Assembly: GCF_002288065.1 (NCBI RefSeq)
Contig: NZ_CP016773.1
Span: 620,001-684,000 of the forward strand
DNA from: Candidatus Planktophila sulfonica
GTDB lineage: Bacteria; Actinomycetota; Actinomycetes; Nanopelagicales; Nanopelagicaceae
Direction of reading: 5' to 3'
DNA: 64,000 nucleotides
The translations under genes and the position numbers were made by a program. Positions 52,347-61,215 of this stretch are shown one piece after another. How positions within the stretch are numbered: position 1 is the first letter of the stretch; each line of letters opens with the position of its first letter. A model generated the notes under the pieces. That model saw only the letters and a program-made list of their open reading frames with translations, did not search any database and had not been told where the DNA came from.

Positions 52347-53584
52347 AGAGTAATTCCCAGCAGAGTATCGAGTGCACGAGAAAGTTCGCCGGCTACTCCC
52401 CCTGTTACTCCAGCTTCAGTCTCATCCATCCACGTCTTGATTGATGCAATAACATGCGGTGTATCTAGATTATTTGAAAGCGCATCAAGGATTCTCTGAA
52501 TCACCGAATCAGTAGGCGCGACTTCCATTCGCGCAAGGTTCAGTTGCAATCGTTCGATATCGACTGTCGCATTCTCAATGAGAGAATTGCTCCACATAAG
52601 GTCGCTTGAGTATGGATGCCCCATTAGCGCCCACCGAATAGCAGCGGGATTAACACCTGAAGAAATTAGTTTTGATACGAAGACCAAGTTTCCGAGAGAT
52701 TTACTCATCTTCTCGCCATCAAGACCAATCATCCCAGCGTGCACGTAACTACGTGCGAATCTCTGATTGCTGATGCTCCGGCTCTGTGCTGCAGACATCT
52801 CGTGGTGAGGGAAGATTAAATCGCTTCCGCCGCCTTGAATATCGATAGCGAATTCATCGTTCAAATCGGGGTTCAGGTAATGAAGCGCGATCGCGCAGCA
52901 TTCGATATGCCAACCAGGACGGCCTGCCCCGAATGGACTTGGCCAACCTGGTTCACCGTCGCGTCGTGAAAGCCAGACCAAAGCATCGAGTGGATCTTCT
53001 TTTCCAGGTTTCTGGGGGTCTCCGCCGCGTTCGGCAAATATCTCGAGCATCTTCTCTTGCGAGTAATGCGAGCGTTCTCCAAATTCGGAGTCAGAGTGGA
53101 CGCGATAGTAGATATCTGAACCAACTTCGTACGTTGTGTCCGCTCTCTTCAACTTTTGAACTGCTTCAACTACGAGAGGCATGGCCTCGACAACTCCAAT
53201 GTAATCATTTGGTGGAATCACGTGTAAGTCGGTCATATCGCCTTTGAAGAGATCAATTTGCGATTGCGCAAGGTCCTTCCAATCAACACCATCGCGGTGA
53301 GCGCGTTCTAAAAGCGGGTCATCGATATCGGTGATGTTTTGAACAAAATCAACTTGTGCGCCCGTCGCACGTAAGAATCGATTGATGAGATCAAAAGTTA
53401 GGTATGTTGCTGCGTGGCCAAGATGCGTCGCATCGTAAGGAGTGATCCCGCAGACATACATTCTGTAAAGAGACTTCTTCGGAAGTGGTTCAACCTTTTG
53501 GGCTGCCGTATTGAAGAGTGAAAGTTGCGGAACGCTAAAGCGAGCAGGAAGTTCAGGTAGATATACATCTGGCCAGGCGCGCAT
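52343..53584 (-). CDS. mshC: cysteine:GlcN-Ins ligase MshC
   Basis: Ligates cysteine to glucosaminyl-inositol in mycothiol synthesis. A class I CysRS relative of 413 residues without the anticodon domain: YVCGITPYDATHLGHAATYL (zinc Cys and HIGH), GWHIECCAIA (zinc), KMSKSLG. The NGWDVDDP-like block NITDIDDPLLERA and the motif order distinguish MshC from CysS. TAGGGT seven bases before the ATG on the minus strand suggests its own leaderless promoter. Presence of mshC implies mycothiol as the thiol buffer. Confidence 0.93.
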   Translation of the reverse strand: MRAWPDVYLPELPARFSVPQLSLFNTAAQKVEPLPKKSLYRMYVCGITPYDATHLGHAATYLTFDLINRFLRATGAQVDFVQNITDIDDPLLERAHRDGVDWKDLAQSQIDLFKGDMTDLHVIPPNDYIGVVEAMPLVVEAVQKLKRADTTYEVGSDIYYRVHSDSEFGERSHYSQEKMLEIFAERGGDPQKPGKEDPLDALVWLSRRDGEPGWPSPFGAGRPGWHIECCAIALHYLNPDLNDEFAIDIQGGGSDLIFPHHEMSAAQSRSISNQRFARSYVHAGMIGLDGEKMSKSLGNLVFVSKLISSGVNPAAIRWALMGHPYSSDLMWSNSLIENATVDIERLQLNLARMEVAPTDSVIQRILDALSNNLDTPHVIASIKTWMDETEAGVTGGVAGELSRALDTLLGITL

Positions 53585-53599
53585 ATTTCACACCCTAAC

Positions 53600-54301
53600 T
53601 TAAAACGGTGGCCATGGGACAGCAGGCCACTCATCGCTCGGAGACGGATATTTCTTTTCGCTCAACAGTCTATTAATACGTGCCAAAAGCGCTGAAAACT
53701 CGTTCTCAGAAATTAGTTGAAGCAGTTGTTCTGATGAATCGCGGACGGCGATCTCGAGTTTCTCTAGTCGATCGATCTCTATTGGAGATAGCGGTTTATC
53801 TGCCCACTGCCAAAGAACGGTGCGCAGCTTGTCATCTTCATGAAAAGTTACCCCGTGGTCACAGCCATGTACGAGGTCTTCACTTATTGGGAGCAAGTGG
53901 CCAATCTTTCGGTCGGTGTTATTCACTACCGCATCAAAGAGAGCCATCTTGCGAAGCTCAGCGTTATCTTCCCGGTAGAACATCGCTAGATCGATATCTT
54001 CGTTGATATCAATCCATTGTTGAACCATTCCAATTCCGAATGGGCCCTCTCGCAAAACAGTAGGTGGGACGACTCCGAATTCTCCTAGTTCACTAATGAA
54101 ATACGCAGCGAACTCACGTTGGGCGAGATTGCCATCCTGGAAATCCCATAGTGGTCTTTCGCCAGCAACCGGCTTATAGATGACCGGAATTGTTGAGCCA
54201 TTGAAAGTGCAGTTTGCGTAGAGCGTTGCGTTGGAGGCATCAACAAGACGACCAGTAACTTCTAAATCCCCTAGGGTTAGATGTTCAATGATTTCACTCA
54301 T
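53600..54301 (-). CDS. SCO1664-family protein, PI3/4-kinase-like fold
   Basis: 233 residues of an actinobacterial family placed next to mshC. A kinase-like core can be seen: VIYKPVAGERPLWDF (nucleotide lysine region), LFDAVVNNTDRKIGHLL (catalytic Asp/Asn) and GCDHGVTFH (metal Asp). Substrate unknown: protein, lipid or small molecule are all open. It overlaps the DUF3090 gene by four bases, so the three genes downstream of the histidine phosphatase form an operon reading toward mshC. Confidence 0.82.
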   Translation of the reverse strand: MSEIIEHLTLGDLEVTGRLVDASNATLYANCTFNGSTIPVIYKPVAGERPLWDFQDGNLAQREFAAYFISELGEFGVVPPTVLREGPFGIGMVQQWIDINEDIDLAMFYREDNAELRKMALFDAVVNNTDRKIGHLLPISEDLVHGCDHGVTFHEDDKLRTVLWQWADKPLSPIEIDRLEKLEIAVRDSSEQLLQLISENEFSALLARINRLLSEKKYPSPSDEWPAVPWPPF

Positions 54302-54849
54302 CGGCGATATCCGTTTGCTCTTGGACAGAGGTGACCGCGAATATCAATAGGTCCACCACAGAATGGACATGGCAATCTTCCTGCGCTTACAACAGTGAGG
54401 GCACGTTTGGAGAATTGATCTGCTACTGATGGAGAGATGAGGACACGCAGAATGTCTTGATCGCCGCTGAGGTCATCTACATCGATGAAATCGGGTTCTT
54501 CCTGATCATTATCTGAGACAGCCTGTAGGTCGATCTGAATCAACTGACGAGAGTCATCAAAAGCAATCCCGATCACACCGACTCTAAACTCCTCTTCAAT
54601 CGGAGTATCCAGCGGCGCGTCATCACGAGCGATTTTCGGAATCGCAATTGTGGGGTCACTCTGCTTAATCTCTCGCAGCATGTAAATCAGTCGATCGGCG
54701 AGGGCTTGTACTTGCGATTTTTCGAGTGAAACAGAGATCAGTCGGGAACCGTTGCGAGCTTGAATGAAGAAGGTGCGCTCCCCTGGTTGCCCAACAGTTC
54801 CGGCTACGAAACGTTCAACTGGATCGAAGAGCAATATTCGAGATGTCAT
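54298..54849 (-). CDS. DUF3090 family protein
   Basis: 183 residues of a conserved actinobacterial family without known function. An N-terminal beta-rich part (ILLFDPVERFVAGTVGQPGERTFFIQA) is followed by a helix and ends in a small cysteine cluster, CPFCGGPIDIRGHLCPRANGYRR, that could bind zinc. Overlaps both neighbours by four bases. Its constant partnership with the phosphatase and the kinase-like protein suggests a shared pathway. Confidence 0.85.
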   Translation of the reverse strand: MTSRILLFDPVERFVAGTVGQPGERTFFIQARNGSRLISVSLEKSQVQALADRLIYMLREIKQSDPTIAIPKIARDDAPLDTPIEEEFRVGVIGIAFDDSRQLIQIDLQAVSDNDQEEPDFIDVDDLSGDQDILRVLISPSVADQFSKRALTVVSAGRLPCPFCGGPIDIRGHLCPRANGYRR

Positions 54850-55538
54850 GACTTTTTGCTCATGGATTTCCGCGAACCGCCACCGAGTAGCGCCTTAGTC
54901 GTTTTCTCCATCGCTGTCATTGGCGCTAACGGACTATGAGAATCGTTAAAGGCTAGAAGACGAGATTTGTTACCGTCAAAATCAATAACTGTTACTGATG
55001 CTGGGTCGAGAACGAGAGATTGAAAATCATCCAACTTCATCTTAAGAAGGGAGGCAATAAGCGCTTTGAGTACATCGCCATGGGAAACGAAGAGATGAGT
55101 GCCGTTCTTCTTCTCGGCCAGGGCGCTAGCAACGCTTGTGAGAGCTCGCTTCTGCATTGCTCTCATTCGTTCGCCGTCAGGAAACTGGACGGTGCTTGGG
55201 CGGTCTTGAATTTCTTTCCACATCTTCTCGCGTGCGAGAGATGATAATTTTCGACCACTCCAGGATCCGTAATTCATCTCAATCAGAGCATCATCAATCT
55301 GATAACTCTTAAGACCCTTGGAATACTTGGAGTTAAGCCAAGGCGCAATGGTCTCTTCACAACGTTGCAATGGACTTACTCGAGCGCTATCAAATGAACT
55401 TGCGCCGATTCGCTCGACTAAATCTTGGGCTTGCTTCACTCCCTTTTTGCTCAGCGAGACACCAGGCAATTGCCCGCTGAGAATCCCTGCATCATTCGCT
55501 GTTGAATGAGCATGTCGAATAAACACTAAGCGAGCCAC
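54846..55538 (-). CDS. histidine phosphatase-family protein (MSMEG_4193-like)
   Basis: 230 residues with the phosphoglycerate-mutase-like core: RHAHSTAN (phospho-histidine), SPLQRCEET, EMNYGSWSGRKL and VSHGDVLKAL. Catalyses a phosphomonoester hydrolysis; substrate unknown. GTG start at 55538 with TAATCT seven bases upstream on its strand, so it probably heads the minus-strand operon through DUF3090 and the SCO1664-type gene to mshC. Confidence 0.87.
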   Translation of the reverse strand: MARLVFIRHAHSTANDAGILSGQLPGVSLSKKGVKQAQDLVERIGASSFDSARVSPLQRCEETIAPWLNSKYSKGLKSYQIDDALIEMNYGSWSGRKLSSLAREKMWKEIQDRPSTVQFPDGERMRAMQKRALTSVASALAEKKNGTHLFVSHGDVLKALIASLLKMKLDDFQSLVLDPASVTVIDFDGNKSRLLAFNDSHSPLAPMTAMEKTTKALLGGGSRKSMSKKS

Positions 55539-55606
55539 AACACGAAGATTATCGTGCTATTTCTAATAACGAACTTTGAAGGCCGCTATTGCTAGGGTTG
55601 CCAACC

Positions 55607-56554
55607 ATGGAGATGAGAAGAGCAGGTAATTCAGGGCTCTCGCTCTCCCGTTTAGGGCTCGGAACTATGACGTGGGGTCGCGACACGGATACCCACGAGG
55701 CAGCCGATCAATGCAGAGCATTTATCGAAGCAGGTGGAAATTTTCTTGATACTTCTTCAACCTACGGAGATGGAGATAGTGAAAGAGTTATCGGCGGTCT
55801 CATTGGAACACTCTTTAAGCGTGAAGATGTCGCAATAGCATCGAAAGCTGGAGTTTCATTCCCTGACGGCGTCAGAACCGTTAACAATTCACGGCAAACC
55901 CTGATTGCAGAACTTGATCGATCGCTGTCACGACTTGAGACTGACTATCTAGATATCTGGCAGATTCATTCGTGGGATCCTCACAATCCACTCGAAGATA
56001 CGCTCTCCGCTCTCGACTATGCATATTCATCGGGCAGAGCTCGCTATGTAGGCATATCGAATTTCTCTGGATGGCAGAGCTCTCGCGCAATCACGATTCA
56101 AGAGACCAACTCCGCAAAGGCTCCGATTGTCACCCATCAAGTTGAGTACTCATTACTCAATCGTGAAATTGAAAGCGAAGTACTTCCTTGTGCCGATGAG
56201 ACCGGAGTTGGAATTTTGGCGTGGGCACCACTTGGCCGAGGAGTTCTCACAGGCAAGTACCGTCGTGGAGTTCCCAGCGATTCACGTGCCGCAGCTCCAC
56301 ACTTTGTAAAACACGTCGAACCCTATCTTCGTGAAAAACCACAGCGCATCGTCGAAGCAGTCTGCGTTGCGGCTGAAGGTTTAGGTTTCGCACCTCTTGA
56401 GGTTGCCCTAGCTTGGGTGCGAGATACACCAGGTATTACTAGCGCGATTGTGGGCGCAAGAACTGGCGCGCAACTGCGTGGGATTCTTGCTTCTGAAGAA
56501 ATCTCACTTCCTGACGTTGTTCGTCAGGCGCTCGATGAGGTTTCAGCTCCCTAA
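55607..56554 (+). CDS. aldo/keto reductase
   Basis: 315 residues, TIM barrel. FLDTSSTYGDGDSERVIGG holds the catalytic Asp and Tyr, IASKAG the Lys and WQIHSWDPHNPLEDT the His. NADPH site near GVREDTPGITSAIVGART. Reduces aldehydes or ketones; substrate unknown. Start ATG 55607 preferred over TTG 55589; TAGGGT at 55593-55598 lies eight bases upstream of the ATG. Divergent from the phosphatase gene. Confidence 0.88.
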   Translation: MEMRRAGNSGLSLSRLGLGTMTWGRDTDTHEAADQCRAFIEAGGNFLDTSSTYGDGDSERVIGGLIGTLFKREDVAIASKAGVSFPDGVRTVNNSRQTLIAELDRSLSRLETDYLDIWQIHSWDPHNPLEDTLSALDYAYSSGRARYVGISNFSGWQSSRAITIQETNSAKAPIVTHQVEYSLLNREIESEVLPCADETGVGILAWAPLGRGVLTGKYRRGVPSDSRAAAPHFVKHVEPYLREKPQRIVEAVCVAAEGLGFAPLEVALAWVRDTPGITSAIVGARTGAQLRGILASEEISLPDVVRQALDEVSAP

Positions 56555-56565
56555 CAAGAAGTCAG

Positions 56566-57861
56566 TTAGCAATTCTCCAAGAAGTCGGCCAGAACATTAA
56601 CTCCGAATTCGAGTCCTGAAATTGGTACTCGTTCATCAACACCATGGAATAGCGCCATGAAATCTAAATCGGCAGGTAGTCGAAGCGGACTAAATCCATA
56701 GCCGATGATTCCAAGCTCTGAGAGCGCCTTGTTATCCGTTCCCCCACTCATTAAATATGGAACCGGGATTCCTTCAGGATCGTGCTTTGTAATGGCGTTA
56801 CACATCGCATCAACTAGATCACCTTCAAAGTTCACTTCTAAGGCAATATCTCGAGAAACGGTTTCGATTGTGATATCTGGACCAATAATCGAACGGATAG
56901 TTTCATTCAATTCATCTTCATATCCTGGAAGGAAGCGCCCATCAATGACTGCGCTGGCACTTCCGGGGATTACATTTGCCTTATATCCAGCCTCAAGCAT
57001 TGTTGGGTTGGCAGTATTTTGCAGCGTTGCGCCAATCATGCGCGCTGTGGGTCCGATCTCTTTGAGCAATGGTCGCAAATCCTTTTCGTCATAAGGTTTG
57101 CCTGTTGCTTGCGCGATCTTCTTAAAGAGAATTTTGACTGTATCTGTATAACGCTGTGGCCAATTGAATTTACCAATTTTTGCCACAGCCTCTGAAAGGG
57201 CTGTCAGCGCATTCTCATCGTTCATCATGGAACCATGCCCAGCTCTACCGGCTGCGGTCAGTTTCATCCAGTGAATTCCTTTTTGCGCAGCTTCAAGGAA
57301 GTAGAGTCGTTTTCCATCTCCCACAGTTACAGAGAAACCGCCAACTTCTGAAATTGCTTCAGTGCATCCAGCGAAAACTTCGGGATGTTCAGCAGCCATC
57401 CATCGTGAACCGAATGTCATCCCCGCTTCTTCATCAGCAAAGAATGCAAGAACGATATTGCGTGGCGGCTTGTAGCCAGTTCGGGCCCACTTGCGAACAA
57501 TTGCAAGAATCATGGCATCAACATTTTTCATATCAACTGCGCCGCGACCCCAGATCATGCCATCGCGAATTTCGGCAGCAAATGGATCGACAGACCAATC
57601 AGCTGCATTTGCGGGAACTACATCGATATGACCGTGGACTACCAATCCCGGACGTGAAGTATCTACACCTTCGATATTTGCAATCACGTTACAGCGATTG
57701 GGGGCTGACTCGTAGATAGTTGCCTTGATTCCGACCTCTGCAAGAGATGCAACCACATATTCGGCGACAGCTTTCTCATCGCCTCTTCCTTCTCCATAAT
57801 TAACCGAAGGGATACGGATGAGATCCTGGCAAATCTTTACAACTTCTTCTTCGAGAGTCAT
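56566..57861 (-). CDS. M20-family metallopeptidase (DapE/ArgE-like, Rv2141c-like)
   Basis: 431 residues with the two-zinc signature: VVHGHIDVVPAN (His/Asp), WGRGAVDMKN, FADEEAG (catalytic Glu pair) and late MSGGTDNKAL. A dimerisation lid domain is inserted near the middle. It cleaves a dipeptide or acylated amino acid; mycobacterial annotation as DapE2 is by similarity only. It converges with the aldo/keto reductase across 11 bases. Confidence 0.87.
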   Translation of the reverse strand: MTLEEEVVKICQDLIRIPSVNYGEGRGDEKAVAEYVVASLAEVGIKATIYESAPNRCNVIANIEGVDTSRPGLVVHGHIDVVPANAADWSVDPFAAEIRDGMIWGRGAVDMKNVDAMILAIVRKWARTGYKPPRNIVLAFFADEEAGMTFGSRWMAAEHPEVFAGCTEAISEVGGFSVTVGDGKRLYFLEAAQKGIHWMKLTAAGRAGHGSMMNDENALTALSEAVAKIGKFNWPQRYTDTVKILFKKIAQATGKPYDEKDLRPLLKEIGPTARMIGATLQNTANPTMLEAGYKANVIPGSASAVIDGRFLPGYEDELNETIRSIIGPDITIETVSRDIALEVNFEGDLVDAMCNAITKHDPEGIPVPYLMSGGTDNKALSELGIIGYGFSPLRLPADLDFMALFHGVDERVPISGLEFGVNVLADFLENC

Positions 57862-57969
57862 ATCCCTATTCTGCCTCGTTTCGCACTCTCTCGGTTAGAT
57901 GGCTTGGCTCACTTTTGCGCGAGGAGGCGTGGCTAGATATAGTTATCCAGTTATTTCGGCCCGAACGCT

Positions 57970-57975
57970 TAGACT
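57970..57975 (+). promoter_or_regulatory. possible -10 of the tRNA-Leu gene
   Basis: TAGACT, 25 bases before the tRNA. The -35 candidate (CCAGTT, 17 bp upstream) is weak. The 139-base gap 57862-58000 otherwise shows nothing I recognise. Confidence 0.35.
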
Positions 57976-58000
57976 CACATCTTGAGCGAGCGGGTTACTC

Positions 58001-58084
58001 GTCCGGGTGGCGGAATTGGCAGACGCGCTAGCTTGAGGTGCTAGTTCTCGCAAGGGATTCGGGGTTCAAGTCCCCGTTCGGACA
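58001..58084 (+). tRNA. tRNA-Leu (anticodon GAG)
   Basis: 84 bases, class II tRNA with a long variable arm. Acceptor GTCCGGG pairs with TTCGGAC (two G-U pairs), anticodon stem CTAGC/GCTAG with loop TTGAGGT and anticodon GAG at 58035-58037, T arm CGGGG-TTCAAGT-CCCCG. CCA is not encoded. Confidence 0.96.
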
Positions 58085-58134
58085 CAGTTACGGTGGTTGG
58101 ATACAGCAATGGATTTACCCTGGTGGAATTCACG

Positions 58135-58665
58135 ATGATGGATTTAGGTCGCGCGCTTTCACTGATTCGCCCTATTCCTGATTATCCGAAACCAGGCATT
58201 CTCTTTCAAGATATCACTCCACTTCTTGCAAATCCTGAAGCCTTTCATCGAGTTATCTCCGAGATCGCTTCACTTGATGCTCAATCCGAAATCGCTGCAG
58301 GAATTGAAGCTCGAGGATTCATCTTTGCCAGCGCTGTTGCCTTGCAGAAGAAGATTGGCTTCGTGCCAGTGAGAAAGAAGGGCAAACTTCCTTCGGCTAC
58401 CTATTCGCGTTCATATGGACTCGAGTACGGAGTTGATGAGATTGAAATTCATCAGGATGCTTTAACACCTGGTTGCAAAGTGACTCTCATTGATGATGTC
58501 TTAGCAACCGGTGGCACTTTAGAAGCCGCCGTCGCACTGATTGCAGATGCTGGTGGCGTGGTTTCAAGCATTGTGGTTCTTCTTGAAATCGCCTCGCTCG
58601 AGGGTAGAACTAGAATCGAGAAGATTGCACCAGACGTTCCACTACATGCTTTGGTGACCATCTGA
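58135..58665 (+). CDS. apt: adenine phosphoribosyltransferase
   Basis: Salvages adenine to AMP with PRPP. 176 residues from ATG 58135 (MMDLGRALSLIRPIPDYPKPGILFQDITPLL); GGTGGA seven bases upstream supports this start, and the longer ORF from 58093 begins just after the tRNA. PRPP motif VTLIDDVLATGGTLEAA near residue 123. Overlaps the acyltransferase start by one base. In mycobacteria apt precedes relA; here it does not. Confidence 0.94.
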   Translation: MMDLGRALSLIRPIPDYPKPGILFQDITPLLANPEAFHRVISEIASLDAQSEIAAGIEARGFIFASAVALQKKIGFVPVRKKGKLPSATYSRSYGLEYGVDEIEIHQDALTPGCKVTLIDDVLATGGTLEAAVALIADAGGVVSSIVVLLEIASLEGRTRIEKIAPDVPLHALVTI

Positions 58666-60533
58666 TGCGCATCCCCCAAATTCAAGCTCTACGCGCTTTT
58701 GCTGCAACTCTTGTAGTTGTTTATCACGCTGGAATCACATCGGGTGGATATATCGGCGTCGATATTTTCTACGTAATCTCCGGTTACCTGATCACAGGAT
58801 TGCTATTACGCGAGTTAGATAAGACCGGAACTCTTGGGCTTAAGGCCTTCTATCTCCGGCGCATCAAGCGCCTCTTGCCGACATCTTTCTTCGTTCTCTT
58901 TGTAACAGGCGTAACTGCTTGGTATCTATATCCCGCGACAATGCGCGCAGATCTGGGTAAAGATATTGCCGCTGCCAGTATTTACATCTCTAACTATCTG
59001 TTCGCTTTCTGGCAGATGGATTATCAAAATCTCAGCGCTGTTCCACCAGTAGTAATTCACTATTGGTCGTTGGCTGTTGAAGAACAGTTCTATCTCTTCT
59101 GGCCATTCATCATTCTCGCCCTGTACAAACGTGGGGGTCGCCGAACAGTTGGATTTGGAATTCTTGCAATCTCCATTGCATCGTTCCTCTTTAGTTTGTT
59201 TCAAACATCTACAGAACCAATCTGGGCTTTCTACTCGCTACCTACGCGCGCTTGGGAACTCGGAGTAGGTGCGCTACTTCTCTATATCCCTCAGCGAATA
59301 AAGTTCTCCCAGAACTACCTTTGGATCGCTCTCGCACTCTTTATCTACGGAACTCTTCAGTTCAGAGATAACACCCCATTCCCAGGAACGGCGGCACTCG
59401 TACCGGTTCTGGCTACAGCTATCTCCATTGCGGCAGTGCATTCTTGGCCGAAAGTTCTTAACTCCATCGGAAGCCACCGAATAGTTCAGTGGTTAGGCGA
59501 GATTTCATATCCTCTCTATCTATGGCATTGGCCTCTCTTGGTTATTCCGGCGATTTACTTTGGTCGGAATTTAACGATTTTTGAACGCGTCCTCGCTGTA
59601 TTGGCAACGCTCCTTTTTGCCGAACTCACACATCGATATATAGAAGAGCCACTTCGTCACGCAAAACTTCCACAAAAGACGGTCATTCGTGGAGGCGTTG
59701 CAGCAACGGTAATTTCTCTCACGTTAGGTCTTGCGATTAATTCATCGTATTCAGATATCGTCACCTTGAAGGATGGCAAGAAGATTTCACTACAAGAAAT
59801 CATGAAAAAGCCAGTTGTCTATGACGATGGATGTCATGTGAATAATGGTGAAACAACATCCCCAGACTGCACTTACGGAGTTCGAGGGTCATCGCGCAAG
59901 ATTGTTCTCTTTGGAGACTCTCATGCAGCGCAATGGTTCCCAACACTCGAGAAGTTAGCCCGTGAGCAGAGATTCGAATTGATTTCGCTTACCAAGTCGG
60001 CATGCCCAGGGGCTGCGGTTACGAAGGTAGATACTGGCGAATATAAGAACTCTGATTGCTTTGCGTGGCGTGATTACGCGTATAAGCGAATAAAGTCGAT
60101 TAATCCTGATGCGGTTCTTGTGAGCGGGTTCCAACACTTCGAAGTTCCATCACAGTACTCAAGTCGTGAATCTTGGTGGCGTGAAGGTCAAGGCAAGACT
60201 TATAACTCGCTTCGCGGAAGTTCACCGCGAATCATCTATATCTCCGACACTCCACATCCAAACCGCGATATTCCAAGCTGTATCGCTTCTGGAAGTCTTG
60301 ACCGATGCAACGGTTCTGAACGTTCAACTCCGATCTTCTCCCCTGGATTCTTGAAAATCAATCCGACTTCTTGGCTTTGTGAACGCAATTGCCCTGGGGT
60401 TATTGATGGCGTTGTTGCTTATCGCGATGCTTCGCACCTATCGGTCGACATGGCGCGTGCGCTCTCACCTAATCTGCTGCAAGCTCTAAGAAATCTTGGT
60501 GCGCTCAGCAAGACATCTGATGAGCAGAAGTAG
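58665..60533 (+). CDS. membrane acyltransferase (OafA-type) fused to SGNH domain
   Basis: 622 residues. N-terminal acyltransferase-3 domain (1-350) with about ten membrane helices and the conserved VVYHAGI histidine near residue 20; C-terminal periplasmic SGNH domain with VLFGDSHAAQW near 415 (catalytic Ser) and YRDASHLS near 588 (Asp/His). Such fusions O-acetylate cell-wall polysaccharides, lipids or antibiotics. Co-transcribed with apt by a one-base overlap, an odd pairing. Substrate unknown. Confidence 0.9.
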   Translation: MRIPQIQALRAFAATLVVVYHAGITSGGYIGVDIFYVISGYLITGLLLRELDKTGTLGLKAFYLRRIKRLLPTSFFVLFVTGVTAWYLYPATMRADLGKDIAAASIYISNYLFAFWQMDYQNLSAVPPVVIHYWSLAVEEQFYLFWPFIILALYKRGGRRTVGFGILAISIASFLFSLFQTSTEPIWAFYSLPTRAWELGVGALLLYIPQRIKFSQNYLWIALALFIYGTLQFRDNTPFPGTAALVPVLATAISIAAVHSWPKVLNSIGSHRIVQWLGEISYPLYLWHWPLLVIPAIYFGRNLTIFERVLAVLATLLFAELTHRYIEEPLRHAKLPQKTVIRGGVAATVISLTLGLAINSSYSDIVTLKDGKKISLQEIMKKPVVYDDGCHVNNGETTSPDCTYGVRGSSRKIVLFGDSHAAQWFPTLEKLAREQRFELISLTKSACPGAAVTKVDTGEYKNSDCFAWRDYAYKRIKSINPDAVLVSGFQHFEVPSQYSSRESWWREGQGKTYNSLRGSSPRIIYISDTPHPNRDIPSCIASGSLDRCNGSERSTPIFSPGFLKINPTSWLCERNCPGVIDGVVAYRDASHLSVDMARALSPNLLQALRNLGALSKTSDEQK

Positions 60534-60556
60534 TCAAAAAGTGGCAGGATGCCGCC

Positions 60557-61201
60557 GTGGCTGAATTGGTGTATTACTGCGGAACAATGGATAGCGGAAA
60601 ATCAACTCTTGCTCTCCAAACTGCGCATAACCATAAAAGCCGGGGACGTTCAGGTCTGATCTTTACCAATAAGGACCGAGCTGGTTCCGGTGTCATTAGT
60701 TCCCGTTTGGGACTGAAGTCAGATGCGATTGAAGTAGAACCTGAACTCGATATCCATAAATTTGTAGTTGAACATCTCTCCATGGGCGATCGCATCGATT
60801 ACATCATCTGCGATGAAGCTCAGTTCTATCAGCCAGATCAAATTGACGGCTTGGCCAAGATTGTTGATGGACTTGGCATTGATGTCTACGCATTTGGGAT
60901 CCTTGCTGATTTCCGAACGAAACTCTTTCCGGGTTCCGCCCGACTCGTCGAGCTAGCCGATCGCGTAAATACTCTTCAGGTTGAAGCTCTCTGCTGGTGC
61001 GGTTCACGCGCTACGCACAATGCCCGTACCGTCAACGGCGTCATGGTTACTGAGGGCGAGCAGGTTGTTGTTGGCGATGTTGGTAAGAGCGATGAAGTCG
61101 CATACGAAGTTCTCTGCCGTCGCCACCATATGCGACAAGTTACAGCGCGCGCATCGCGTGCAGGTCATATAAGTTCTGATCCCCTCCCATTCAACGAGTA
61201 G
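60557..61201 (+). CDS. tdk: thymidine kinase
   Basis: Salvages thymidine to dTMP. 214 residues: Walker A YCGTMDSGKSTLALQ, DEAQFYQPDQI (Walker B and catalytic Glu), the zinc site CWCG...C with ATHNARTVNG, and the C-terminal YEVLCRRHHM. GTG start at 60557. CAGGAT ends six bases before it, a weak possible leaderless promoter. Confidence 0.95.
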   Translation: MAELVYYCGTMDSGKSTLALQTAHNHKSRGRSGLIFTNKDRAGSGVISSRLGLKSDAIEVEPELDIHKFVVEHLSMGDRIDYIICDEAQFYQPDQIDGLAKIVDGLGIDVYAFGILADFRTKLFPGSARLVELADRVNTLQVEALCWCGSRATHNARTVNGVMVTEGEQVVVGDVGKSDEVAYEVLCRRHHMRQVTARASRAGHISSDPLPFNE

Positions 61202-61215
61202 AAAAGGTTCCACTT

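Noticed and set aside
57180-57719. A 179-codon open frame opposite the M20 peptidase
   Set aside because: Gln/Leu/Arg-rich nonsense text; the minus-strand gene has all zinc motifs.
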